Shown one piece after another: positions 1 to 10,899 of a DNA stretch of 64,000 nucleotides. Positions within the stretch are counted from its first letter, which is position 1. The number at the start of each line of letters is the position of its first letter. Origin of the DNA: Todiramphus chloris collaris (Eukaryota; Chordata; Aves; Coraciiformes; Alcedinidae). The stretch covers positions 12,623,970 to 12,687,969 of the forward strand of contig JANVCC010000012.1 in the NCBI GenBank assembly GCA_025345505.1. Direction: 5' to 3'. Under the pieces are notes generated by a model. It was not told the DNA's origin. It made no database searches and saw nothing but the letters and a program-made list of their open reading frames with translations. Position numbers and translations under genes: made by a program.

Positions 1-1683
1 TTTAACCTCAATTGATAAGCACTATTTATGTAAAAGCAAACACCATTCTAGTGTGGTTTTCTTCTGATAATCTTGCTGTTGTCTTTACTGTTAAGGAACC
101 ATGATGTTATAATTTCTGTTGGAGCTGTGGTTGGTTATTTTTTCAAGAATGTAAAGTGAAGAATATGCCAAGCCACTATTTGAAAAATAGCCTTGGCCTA
201 ACTTTGAAAACTAAATCAAGGAAAACAAATACAGATGCTAAATGAGTTATTTTGTAAGGCAGTCTTTTCACGTTACTGCAGAAGTGCTATAGTTTTGGAA
301 AGATTTTTTTAGCTTCATGTAACTAAAAGTAGGTATGTTTAGCACATAATGTATCTACATCCTGATGTGATATTTTTTAACTGTGAAAGAGAAACTGATC
401 AAGGTCACTTGTCCAATATTTAATTTTGAAGTCTATAAAAATTCCGATAGGATAAAAAGAAACCAATAATTTCTTTCTTCTTTTGGTGGTTATGTTATCC
501 TGCCTGATGGCTGTTTAGCAAAGAAAAGGTTGGACTTTCCAGTGCTTAAAGGATGGGAAGTGTTCTTAGGACTTAGAGGAATAAGGATAGAAAGATTCAA
601 TAGGTGGCAGTCTTTCCTTTGACTGGTTTCAGCACCAAAGTCTCTTAGGTTGCTTCTGAAAGCTGTTGTCTTTTAAAAGAACCTTAAAATAAGAGATGCC
701 CTCAAGTGGTTATTACAGATTGCATGGGATGCTTTAGAAGAATTGTGTTTGATCTAACTGATTGTTTTGTCAGAAAATCATATTCTGTTGACTTTCATTT
801 CCTCAGTTATGTCAATTGGGCATCATTCCTTTTCCATAATCTTGAGAATTTTGTTCTCTTTGAAACAATGGCATGATTTCTCGATGCAGTTATTACAGTG
901 AACTTAAGAAAATGCAAGTCCTTGCAACCCGTGTATTGGCTGTTTTTAGGATCACAAAAGAATGAGTAGGTTATAAAAGACACAATATTTTGTCTGGATA
1001 GGAGCTGTACAATGTTGATTCACTTCCTCTTAGCAAAAAGGTGTGTTTGCCTCAAAGTAATCAAAGTGATCTGACTTTTTAAGAGTTGAGAAACACTTTT
1101 AATAACTGACATAAATTCAGACCTATTTCACAGATCCAAACACTTTGTAGACAATTTGTATTCTTATTTAACTAAGCAAGATATAAAAGACAGTATAAGT
1201 ATAAACACAAGATGTTTGGGACTGGACAGATATGACACACAAATCTTCAGTGCCATCAATACTAGCTGATATATGTGTTCTTAGAAGTGAATGTACATTT
1301 GAACACATACAGCTTTGAAGTATCATCCATTAAGTTTTGTTATTTTTTTTCTGTCCATCTCTGTGATTTTACTTTTCATATATTTACCAGTGGCAAAGGA
1401 AACAGGAAACATGAAGTTTTCCTGCAATGGCTCACACTGCGATAAGATATGAAACAATGGAGAGCTCTAGAAGGCATTCAGAAACAGATAAGGAGGTACA
1501 TGAAATGTCAGTATACAGCATACTTATGTTTCCAGCATGGCTCTTGTGAACTTCTCAGTCTAGATCTCCTGGTAGTCGTCAGCAGTCGAAGACTAAATGT
1601 GACTATCAGGCACATTCATCCATGACAAAAGTTTTTGCAGATGTGCCATACAATTCCCTTATGTTGTTCATACTGTAACTTAC

Positions 1684-1853
1684 CTGAATTATGTCTCCTA
1701 TACTAATAGTGCTAAAGGGAGAATGAGGTTCATTATACAATCACTTCTTGTCTACTCTTGTAGGCATTGACTTAATTTGTCTAGTGAAGAGCACTTTTCC
1801 TCTAAAATTTATGGTGTAACGATGACTCCCTGTTACTTTGATTTTCAGGCTTG
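1684..1853 (-). other. candidate minus-strand exon, interrupted by TGA
   Basis: Read on the minus strand, a donor TTCAG|gtaagt ends the segment at 1684. An acceptor-like CAG precedes 1853; a second possible acceptor, AAG, gives a start at 1849. Between them one frame is open for 56 codons apart from a single TGA at 1741-1743. The translated text includes KIKVTGSHRYTINF and, after the stop, LYNEPHSPFSTISIGDIIQ. I do not recognise a family. The acceptor has a weak pyrimidine tract. It may be a true exon ending a protein at the TGA, a decayed exon, or a pseudo-exon, and chance is a serious alternative. Confidence 0.2.
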
Positions 1854-2138
1854 CTGTTTCATTTCAAGGACAAATACACATTTTTGTTCATGATAATTTT
1901 CTGGAGACAGTATGATTCCAAGTGTGATATTATTCTTTCTCTAGTACAGTTAGTGTTATATTAACTAAGTTTCCATACTAAGATCTACTTTTTTTCCTTT
2001 CACATGAACATTTAGGAGAAGGATTACAGTGAATTGAATAAATGTAGGAGCTGGGCTAGGCCATTTTATAGTTGTTGTTCTACCAGGAAAGGATACTGCT
2101 TGATCTCCTGGCCACATTTTATCAATGTAAGAACCAGA

Positions 2139-2157
2139 TTTTTTTTTTTTTTTTTTT
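2139..2157. repeat. poly(T) run, 19 nt
   Basis: Uninterrupted run of 19 T seen directly. No LINE or SINE body is visible on either side, so it is a plain homopolymer. Confidence 0.95.
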
Positions 2158-2892
2158 CCAAATAAATGTATTATTGTACACTATAGGATTTGTAAAGTAT
2201 TAGGGGAAAATATCTGCTTTCACACTTCAAGAATTCAGTTGTCTGTACTTGTAGCACATTTCTCTCTGTGTACAAAGTGGTTAGATAACATCTTGGCACT
2301 GTCTGGTAAATAAAACTAGTCAAGAATACAGAAGGCCCGTTTCTAAGGTCTAATTCATATAATGCTATGTATCTTTCACTGACTGAAGATTAGATTTTGG
2401 ACAAAGGTTAAGATGCTGATCTTGACCTATGGAACCTGTTGTGATTTAGGGCCTGCTTTTAGGACTATCCATGTGGTTCAGTCACAGCTGAAATCAGTTT
2501 CTCTGCGTAAGAAGGGATAAATTTGTGGCAAGCTATCTTCTTTTAAAATCATTATTGTTTGTGGGTAAGGAAAAAAAGGCTTGTTTTCTAAGGAATTTGC
2601 TGCCTGAATTTCTTGGTGTCTGTATCTGTTAATATGTAGGACTCAGCGGCACCTTTTTCTATTTTTCTCCTTTTTTTTAACATTTAGACACAGAAGAGGA
2701 ATTTTAATACATTGTTCGATTAAAGATGCTGGTCTCTCTGCAGTGCTTTAGAGTGATGCTTTAATATCATATATTATATTGATTTACTTTGAGGGAAAAT
2801 TGTGATTTAAAGTTTTGCTTTATGTTCAGCAAGAATTCAGAATATGTAATATGGTACCCTTTCCTGAATAGGAAAATATTAACTAAGGATGT

Positions 2893-4012
2893 ATAGAATC
2901 ATAGAAGCATAGAATGGTAGATATTGGAAGGGACCTCTGGGATTCATCAAGTTGAACCTCCTTCCAGAGCAGGATCACCTAGGGCAGGCCACACAAGAAC
3001 ATATCCATGCAGGTTTTGAAAGTCTCTAGAGGAGACTCTACAACCTTTCTGGGCAGCCTGTTCCAGTGCTCCGTTACCCTCACAGTAAAGAAGTTTTTTT
3101 CTCATGTTGAGGTAGAACTTCCAGTTTGTGACCGTTGCCCCTCATCCTATCATAGGGCACTACTGAAAATAGACTGGTCTCTTCTACTTGGCACCCACCC
3201 TTCAGATATTTGTTAACATTAATAAGATCCTGTTAAGGTCCAATTCGGCCCCCAGTATGACCAAGGACTCCAAGGACTACTCCAGGGTGAAATTAAGACA
3301 CAAACAAGGTGGGATGTCACTTGGCAGCCAATGTCACTTTATCACAGCTCTTACAACTTACCGAAAGAGAAAGGAATAGAAGAAGAAAACAAAGTGGTAA
3401 AGAAGAAGAGGGATAGATTAGCATACTACCTACACGTTCCAACAGCATCCCATTGGCCAGACTCTCTCGGTGGGAGAAGCTTCTGTCTCTCAGTCTGCAT
3501 ATCTGTCATTTATTGTCCATGTCCCCTCCTCTTCCAGGACATAGTTAATTACTTCTTGGAACTGCTTTGTATTGTCTTTCCCATGCGTTACATTACTCCT
3601 GCAGCTGATGCACATGCTCAGTACATCACTGAGGGGTCTTTCAGTGGTCTCCAAAAGAGAGGCTAATGACACCAGATCCAGGCTCGGGCAGTTTGAGGAA
3701 TGAGGGGGATACCTCATGGTAGTTTCCGAGGTAGACAGTTGACAATATTCTTCTGTGGTTAGCAACAACTCCTACACAGCCCCTTTACAAGAAATTTTCT
3801 TCCCTTATAGGGGGTGTGTTTGAGACAACTAAGCAATGGTCCCTTTTAAATATCCTCTCGTTCTTCTCCAGGCTAAACAGCCGCAGGTCTCTCAGCCTTT
3901 CCTCATAAGAGGGATGTTCCAGTCCCCTAATCATCTTTGTAGCTCTCCATTGGACTCTCTAGTTTTTGACTGTCTCTCTTAAACTGGGGAGACAAGAGCT
4001 GGACACAATACT
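2893..4012 (-). mobile_element. CR1 LINE fragment, minus strand, split by insertion
   Basis: On the plus strand the element opens with the reverse-complemented CR1 tail (atagaatcatagaa), followed by the CR1 3' UTR (tggaagggacctctgg) and the reverse-transcriptase C-terminal region up to about 4012. The CR1 match stops at 3230 inside ...aataagatcc and resumes at 3852 with atcctctc...ctccaggctaaacag. The element is therefore interrupted by about 620 bp of unrelated DNA. It is 5' truncated, as is usual for CR1, and its frame is broken by many changes, so it is an old, inactive copy. Confidence 0.93.
3231..3851 (-). mobile_element. LTR-like insertion nested in CR1
   Basis: The flanking CR1 sequence shows clearly that these ~620 bp are an insertion. 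The four bases atcc occur on both sides (3227-3230 and 3852-3855), consistent with a short target duplication (agatcc against atatcc if six bases). The left end is TGTTAAGG and the right end is CCTTTTAAAT, an imperfect inverted pair. Read on the minus strand the element ends canonically in CA and contains an AATAAA at about 3507. Size, short duplication and end structure suit a solo endogenous-retrovirus LTR on the minus strand. A minus-strand open frame at 3490-3768 has no recognised similarity. The family is not identified. Confidence 0.5.
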
Positions 4013-4288
4013 GAAGATTCCTGTGGGTAATGCTATGTTTCTTCTGATTATTCTACTCTTTGAGAGAGCTGCTGTCATATGATGATGTTGTTCTGAGCTG
4101 AGGAAGTAAATAGTATGTGGCTGCCTGATGACAGGGATTTTTATATTTAGTGTACCTAAGAAGTATTCTGATTATGATGCAGATTTTTTCTATCTTCTAT
4201 ATGATGGCTTCTGCTGATAGACTTGATATTGATAGCATTCTTCTTCCTTTCTTAAAGTCTTCCTTTTTTTTTCTAGCCTCACTTTCCG

Positions 4289-4356
4289 ACAAAAGATTGG
4301 ACTAGATGGTCTTTTGAGGTCCTTTCTAACCTGGGCTATTCTGTAGTTCTGTGGGT
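4289..4356 (+). mobile_element. CR1 3'-end fragment, plus strand
   Basis: Short stretch with the typical CR1 3' sequence ttggactagatggtctttt, then gaggtcctttctaacc and a degenerate terminal ATTCTGTAGTTCTG. Only the last ~70 bp of the element remain. It lies 280 bp from the minus-strand CR1 and in the opposite orientation, so it is a separate insertion. Confidence 0.8.
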
Positions 4357-4530
4357 CTGAAGGAGGACTGTGATAACTAGGACAAGAAATCAGATAGACA
4401 GTGCCATTATATGAAGTTAGCTGAAGTGTTTGATAGAACTCAGTAAAGGAATGAAGGTAGAGTGGCTGCCCTTGGAGGGGAAGGTAAAAGTGGGCTCTTA
4501 GATACTAATCATCTGACCTTTTGTACTTAC

Positions 4531-4595
4531 CAAGGTGTTTCATTTGCTTGAACATTGCTTGAAGTTACAAGTATGAATACAGACTGGGCCAGGTA
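4531..4595 (-). other. candidate minus-strand exon, 65 bp
   Basis: On the minus strand the segment is bounded by a pyrimidine-rich acceptor (tttcttctctg...gatccag) and a donor CTTG|gtaagtac. One frame is open and reads YLAQSVFILVTSSNVQANETP, with two bases left at the end. If preceded by the 9194-9283 segment (phase 0 end) and followed by 1684-1849 (one leading base), the frame is kept throughout. Nothing in the protein text is recognised. Such short open pseudo-exons are frequent in introns. Confidence 0.2.
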
Positions 4596-6866
4596 CTGGA
4601 TCAGGAGGTGTTTGACCACAGAGAAGAAAGGTGCACCAGGAAGAAGCAGCATTTCAATGGGGCATAGTCAAAAGAAGTGGATGGCAGGAAGAGACTGACT
4701 TAACAATACCATTGCTAGAGAATGTGTGTTTATAAGGCTGATCTTATATAAGTTCATCTTATGGTGTGAACTGGTCATCCTGTGTTTTTAGGGGGCTTAC
4801 TTGTATCCAAATATCTTAAGTAATTTTCATTCTCAGCAGTTATTCATGGCACTCTGTGAGAAAGCTGGAAGATGTGGAGATGTAGGTAGATGTCTTATGA
4901 CTTCTGCTGTTTGGGTGTCTGCCTGCCCACTCCTTTCACAAGCATTTCCCTGTGGCAAGCAGCTCCCTGAAAGCTGGTAAGAGGCTTTGAACTGTTTTAC
5001 AAAATGCAGTTGGCAGAGGAAAAGTGCTTTCCATCAAGAAAGTTGAAACACAGTGTTTTCCCAGCTGCTCTGAGGCACCGTATGTTTGCTGCATGGCTAC
5101 TAATGCTACTCCTTATTTCTTCATGAGACTTCACAGATGTAACCCTCTCTAGTGATATTTGTATGAGGATAAGCAAACTGCTGGTATGTGGCAGTATTTC
5201 ACTGGGGTTAATGCCAGGGTCAGCCCTGTCAAAGTAAATTGACACGGGGTGTCTTGAGGAATATGGAGATCAAGACGATCAGTATTACCAGTCTCATTTG
5301 ACACTAAGACCTTGGGAGCAAGACTCACAAACCTTTCTGGCTTGGTCAGCACAGCAACTGAGATTTATCTGACCAGGATACTAGGAGGATGTTCTTCCAG
5401 TGGCATTTTAGATGCAGTCGTTGCAATTTCCATTAACAATAACTATAGAATTTAGCACAGTAAAATTGGATGGTGTATAACCAACCAAATGTGCCTCCTC
5501 CGTGCTCCCAGACCTTTACCGGGACAGCTGTTTGTCAAGCAGTCAAACCATTCCTACTCAGGGTGAGATGTTACACTTTTCTGCCCCAAGTAATAGTCCA
5601 TACAATAAAGAGGAATTCAAAAAACTGGGTGGGGAATAATGTGCTGAACAAATGCATCTAGGGCTCTGTTTCAGAGCTATGCCTGGGGGCAGGCAGGATG
5701 ACAACCAGCAGGAAGAGAAAAGGTAAGCAGCCAAGCATGTGGGCGAGTTGGGGTGAATGGTAGTTGCCTAGGGTTTGGAAGGGATAACTACCAGGAAGAG
5801 ATAAGATGAAACCAATGATCTGCTGGAAGGAGTCTTGACACAAGTTTCTTAAAAATTTGACATCAAAATCAGATACACAAATCTTCTCTCTAGTAGCAAG
5901 CTTTGAGACAGTCTTATGTAGTGTCACATGAAGAAACGGGTCGGATGTCACATTGTGCATAGAGGTTTGTAGGCAATGGAAGGGACGCTGAGAGAGTATG
6001 GACAGAGGTATCTGCAGGGAGGGAAATTGGTTTTGAAGTTACAAGGCTCTGGTTTTCAGAATGGGACTGCCAGGGGAGCTTTTGGACATTTCTTACTTCT
6101 ACAGACACTCAGTAAATTTTAGCATTGATTCACAACTGCTTAAGGTTGTTACACATCATTCACTGGCTTAGCTGTGCTTACAGTCAGGAACTGGGGTCCT
6201 GGTGAAGTGCAGTGCTAAGTCTCTGGTCTGCTTCTTACAGAGGTCAAACCTGGTGCTGGCTTTTAATCTGCTTGGATGTCAGATCTCCAGTTAGCATCCT
6301 GGGAGAAGGGCTGGGCTTGGTGCAGTCGAGCACTTCTGGAGGAGAAGGAAGGAAACCAGGGAAAGAAGATGACTATTTTGATGAGACAACACAAAAGCAA
6401 ATATTCAGGAAGAGGGCTGCAGTAAAATCCCACCTTCTTCATGATGCAAATTAAATAACTAATTTTCAAAGTTGAAAGCAGTTAGGAAAGTCTTTGCCAG
6501 CCACAGTACTACTGGGGCATTTGCCTGGTAGTGTCACCTCAGCAAGGCACTCTGTGCAAATTGCTGACTGCAGCTGTTGCACAGGGATACACTGTCATTT
6601 CAGTGTGACTAGAGCTATGAAGGATGACAAGGAAGCATGAGGTTCATCCTGAGTCAATATAATAGCATTATTATTGTAAGATAATATTAATTTGTATAAT
6701 AAACTTAATGGCCAGATTTTGGTGGGGATGTGAAATTTGATGTCATGTTGGACTCTAAATTCTAAAGAGAAATGGAGTGTTCACAAAAGGCTATCAGTAA
6801 GAAAGTGAATTAGAGATGTTTTTCTCTATTTGGTAACAGGGATATCTTGGTAGGAAGAAGTGGATT

Positions 6867-6883
6867 AAAAAAAAAAAAAAAAA
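6867..6883. repeat. poly(A) run, 17 nt
   Basis: Seen directly; no retroposon body is attached. Confidence 0.9.
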
Positions 6884-8484
6884 TCCCTCTTTTTCCTTAA
6901 ACATAATATAGTGATGTGGCTATATGGCTACATGGGACTGGTGACATCACAGCTGTATCTCCCTCATGGGATAACAGGACCAACATCATCATTTACTGCC
7001 ATGAAGTCCTATGGGACTTCTCAATAGGATGAGAAAACCTTCAGAAAACTAACTGGTATGGAGTTACATGGGAAAGAAAAGAAGTTTCATGAATTGGTCT
7101 GGATGGATAACATTAGTGCTGTAGTATCTGATCTAGTCAGTGATATAGCTGAGAGATGTAGGTGCTGTGCTGGAAGACAAGGATTCATCATCAGAGTGTG
7201 GCAAACATTCAGTACTAGGTTGTGAACATGTCTGAGACTGTGGGAACTGAATGAACTGACCAAAGTTGAGGGAACTTGATTCACGTCCTCACCAGGGTTA
7301 TATACAATTTCTCTTCCTGTATATACACTACCACTAACAGCTATTGGTTAACTACTCTAAACACACACTGTTCACACATCCTAAACTAAAAAATCATTGT
7401 CTATCCTACACCCCCTCCATCACCACCCCTCATCCTGGTTATCTTCTACTTTCTTCTTCTTTATCTTCTTGCTTCACTGCTTTGTGCTTCCTCCCTTGCC
7501 ATTCTCAAGCATACCTCAAGGTTGTTGTCTGCAGCCCAATTTATTCCCACACAGTCTTGCTGAAAACAGGCATGCCTGTTTTCCTCCAGGAATAATCCTA
7601 CATGAGACTACAAATATTGTGTGCAAGGAAATACACTGTGGTTGACTGGATAAATTTATTAATGATGGAGTTCATGTATCAGCTAAAAATTAAGCAAAAA
7701 AATACCCCTCTTTAGATTGTGTAACGATCAATTGAACTTACCAAATGCAAGGAAAAAAATGTTATCCAAGCATAATATCAATAAGGAGGTCTTTCTGTTT
7801 CATCTGAATGGAAAAGGGCTAGACCTGAGAACTAAGAGACTCAGCAGTAGGCTTATGAGCCAAGATACAGAGAATAGAATAAAATGGGAAATTGGATAGT
7901 GGACTTTAATTTTGCTCAAAGGAGAGGAAAGGAAGGAAACCTCAGAAGACACACAATCCACTTTTCAGCTATGTCCCTTGTCTATATTTATTCCATAAGG
8001 CACATGAATACTTGACTACAAGTAAATGACTATAAATTTGCAGACTGCAATGTAGTCACACCTTAGTTTCTGTCATTCAGTATTTGCATGTCTGAGTCAG
8101 TGTCTGTGTAAGCTTAAATCTAGTCATATATAAATGTGGATTTTCCTCAATCAGTTTACTATTGAGATTTTTATTCACCTGTAATTTCAGACTGGGTAAG
8201 CTGAATAAAAAGTATTTTAAAACTTCCCTTTAGTACACATATTAACAGACCAGGGAAACCAACCAACCAATCAAACAAAATCTCTTAAATATTTACAATG
8301 AAATATGGTGTTAAGAAATATCCGCCTATCAGAAAGACTCAATTACAGTGCTGAAGCAAGTAGAATTTTCATCTCTTATTTTGTCATAGAAAGCAATGAC
8401 TTATGTGCAAGTCATGGGTTTTCATTTTGACCACACAAGACCAAAGCACTGAAACCGAAATATCAACATTAAAAAATGTACTAA

Positions 8485-8521
8485 ATACACACACACACAC
8501 ATATATATATACATATATATA
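8485..8521. repeat. (AC)n(AT)n microsatellite
   Basis: Dinucleotide repeat changing from AC to AT units, seen directly. Confidence 0.95.
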
Positions 8522-9030
8522 AAACCAGAATAGACCAAACATGTTGAGCACAATTATCAGTATGAAATTACCAAGATGAAAATCTTACTATATTGTCTAT
8601 AAAATCCTTACATGCAACTTATCTTTTAAGTCAGTTTTGGGGAAAGTAGCCTAGGAGTAGGAACTGTTCTAACATGAAAGTGTAATGAAATTGAACTTGA
8701 ACAATCTCCTTCAGGCAATAAGGTGTGTGGAATGAGTTTCAGTGAAACACTTAAAATTTTAGCTGTTCCAGGCTTTGTAAACTTCACCAGCATTTTAAAC
8801 ATCCTGAAACCGATAAGGCTTAAGCATATACAAACAGAAAGTGACAGGGAAGTACCTTCTCCAAATTACGTCTGTCAGAAAACTACCCACTGCAAACCAT
8901 TAATGTATAAATTGAGACTTTTTGCAAAGATCCCTGCAATCAGAACTTTGAGCTCAAAGGACATGAGCTTTACCTTGACTATTTTACAAGTTACAATATC
9001 TTTAAGAAGGAGAGTAAATGCTCCTGAAGA

Positions 9031-9112
9031 CATAGAAAGAAAAGAAAAGAAAAGAAAAGAAAAAAAAAAGAAAAGAAAGAAAAAAAAAAGAAAGGAAGGA
9101 AATGTAAAAAAA
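9031..9112. repeat. A-rich (AAAAG)n simple repeat
   Basis: Degenerate AAAAG/AAAG repeat on the plus strand. It explains the Lys/Arg-rich end of the 159-codon open frame starting at 8723, since the repeat has no stops in that frame. Confidence 0.93.
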
Positions 9113-9193
9113 AATAATCTTTTCCTCTCTAGTTCATCTTTAATTTACATTCATAGCTCAGGGGTTAGGGTTATCATAATTTTTTCCACTTAC

Positions 9194-9283
9194 CTGAATT
9201 AGTGCCCGATTTAAGGCTACTGTTTCTTGATCAGAGTGGTTGTAAAGAAGCTTCTCCCTACGTCTTTTCTTACCTCGTATTCC
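9194..9283 (-). other. candidate minus-strand exon, 90 bp
   Basis: The minus strand shows a T-rich tract followed by ccagcatag as acceptor and TTCAG|gtaagtgg as a consensus donor. Exactly one frame is open over the 30 codons. It starts GIRGKKRRREKLLYNH and ends in ALNRALIQ, with both boundaries in phase 0, so the exon would be a symmetric cassette. Both other frames contain stops. A second donor-like site, GAG|gtaaga, lies inside it near 9274. The basic stretch and codon pattern look protein-like, but I recognise no family and cannot exclude a pseudo-exon. Confidence 0.28.
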
Positions 9284-9478
9284 CTATGCTGGAAAAAAAT
9301 TGATTGAACATAGAAGAGAATACGTAATAAACGTTAACTAGGTGAAGTAAGGCCTCAGTTGCCTGATGAGCAGAAGAGACAACAAATTACACTGGACTAC
9401 TGTTTCAAAGGAGAAGTACCTAAGTGATGTAACAGTGCTCGCTAACAGGCCATGCTATTTTTCCTCACTTTCTATGGT

Positions 9479-9570
9479 TTAGGTTTGTTGGTGTTTTTTT
9501 GGGTTTTTTTTTTGTGGTTTTGGGTTTTTTTTGTTTGTTATTTTATGGTTAGTGGGTTTTTTTTTAGGGA
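9479..9570. repeat. G/T-rich low-complexity tract
   Basis: Runs of T broken by GG and GTGG, one of several similar tracts in the window. Confidence 0.85.
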
Positions 9571-10364
9571 TATGAGTATAGGTTTTAGAATTTGACTAAC
9601 ATTTCATTTTCATTGAAATTAATTGCTCTGTGTGATGTCAATTTTATACTGTAATTATTGAAGTGTTCTTTGGCAGCACTGTTTATATGGACATAGCCAC
9701 AATCTTCAGTTTCTTATGTCAAAATACACCTTCAACTTAATTGCATTTAGTAAATAAACTTAAATTATCACACAGGGTTCCTTTGGTAAGATCTTTCTTC
9801 TGATCTCAGGGCACTGTATTTATAACTTGTTATAATTAGCACACTGTTATAAATATATTTTAATTATGTAGAATTCATAAGGTCAATAACTAATGACGAA
9901 TAGGATGTGTAGAACATAGATTTTGCTTTAGAAACAGAGGAAGGATATCTTGAAAAGTAATAGTGACATGCTAGTGAGAATGATGAGTAATAATATGACC
10001 CTAGTGTGATCTAGAAAACTAAGTTGTAAGCAAAGAGAGGCAGTGCTATAAAAGCCCAGTGCAACAGCTTTCAATGAGTAGGTTCACTGTGCTGACTCTC
10101 GGAAGTCCTGACACACCGTACAGAAATTAGATGGATTGTTTCAGCAGTGGTACATGGGTGTTTCAGGCCCAGTCTTATTCTTTACTTTGTGTTCCTGCTG
10201 CCCCACTGTAAAAGAACATGGAGATAAGTCATGTAATGTGCAACCAAAAGCCTTTATAGGTTGAAATAACTTGTGATAATACGTAAAAACACAAGAAATT
10301 TAAAAATCAGCTAGTAGATGAATACCAAACAAAAAGCATAAAACTACTGTAACCTGAAGTAGTT

Positions 10365-10899
10365 GAGAGCCACCCTACAGCGAAGGACTTGGGGGTACCG
10401 GCATATGAAAAACAAGACATGAGCTGGCAATGTGTGCTCACAGCCTAGAAGGCCAACTGCATCCTGGGCTGCATCAAAAGAAGTGTGGACAGCGATTCAA
10501 GGGAGGCAGTTCTCCCCCTCTACTCTGCTCTTTTGAGACCCCACCTGGAGTATTGTATCTAGCTCTGGAGTCCTCAGAACAAGAAAGACATGGACCTGTG
10601 GAACCAGTCCACAGGAGGGCCACAAAAATGTTCAGAGGGCTGGAACACCTCTCCTATGAAGAAAGGCTGAGAATGTTGGGGTTTTTCAGCCTGGAGAAGA
10701 AAAGGATCTGGGGAGACCCTATTGTGGCCTTTCAGTACTTGGAGGGGGCCTGTAAGAAAGATGGGGACAATCTTTTTAGCTGAACCTGTTGCAACTGAAC
10801 AAGGGGTAATGGCTTTAAACTAAAAGAAAGTAGATGTAGACAAAATGTAAGGAAGAATTTTTTGCATTCTAAGATTCTATGATTTTATGATTCTATGAT
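10365..10899 (+). mobile_element. CR1 LINE fragment, plus strand, 3' part deleted
   Basis: Starts in the reverse-transcriptase region near gcgaaggacttgggggtac and follows CR1 to about 10860. It then jumps directly to the terminal attctatgattttatgattctatg units. Roughly the last third of the coding end and the 3' UTR found in the other copies here are missing, so there is an internal deletion. The 5' end is truncated. Conserved peptide pieces include [20 protein letters not shown] and FSLEKKRIWGD. Confidence 0.93.
10430..10783 (+). pseudogene. CR1 ORF2 (reverse transcriptase) remnant
   Basis: An open frame of 117 codons inside the plus-strand CR1. Its second half is in the CR1 reverse-transcriptase frame: [20 protein letters not shown], then FSLEKKRI and AFQYLEGACKK. 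The first half is out of frame, because the CR1-like text [11 protein letters not shown] is the shifted reading of the usual ILGCIKKSV region. At least one frameshift is therefore present. No endonuclease domain and no catalytic reverse-transcriptase core lie in the fragment. It is a dead remnant. Confidence 0.85.

Larger units (their letters stand above)
1..2892. other. AT-rich non-coding stretch
   Basis: No recognised gene or transposon. It holds a run of 19 T at 2139-2157 and one minus-strand splice-bounded open segment at 1684-1853, listed separately. The remainder has stop codons in all frames at short intervals and looks intronic or intergenic. Confidence 0.6.
4357..8484. other. non-coding stretch
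   Basis: No recognised gene or transposon. It contains one minus-strand splice-bounded open segment at 4531-4595, a 17 nt poly(A) run at 6867-6883 and a pyrimidine-rich patch near 7410-7510. Short open frames here, up to about 100 codons, have no recognisable domain. Confidence 0.6.

Noticed and set aside
8723..9202. 159-codon frame ending in a Lys/Arg-rich segment
   Set aside because: Its length depends on the AAAAG repeat; the upstream part has no recognisable domain.
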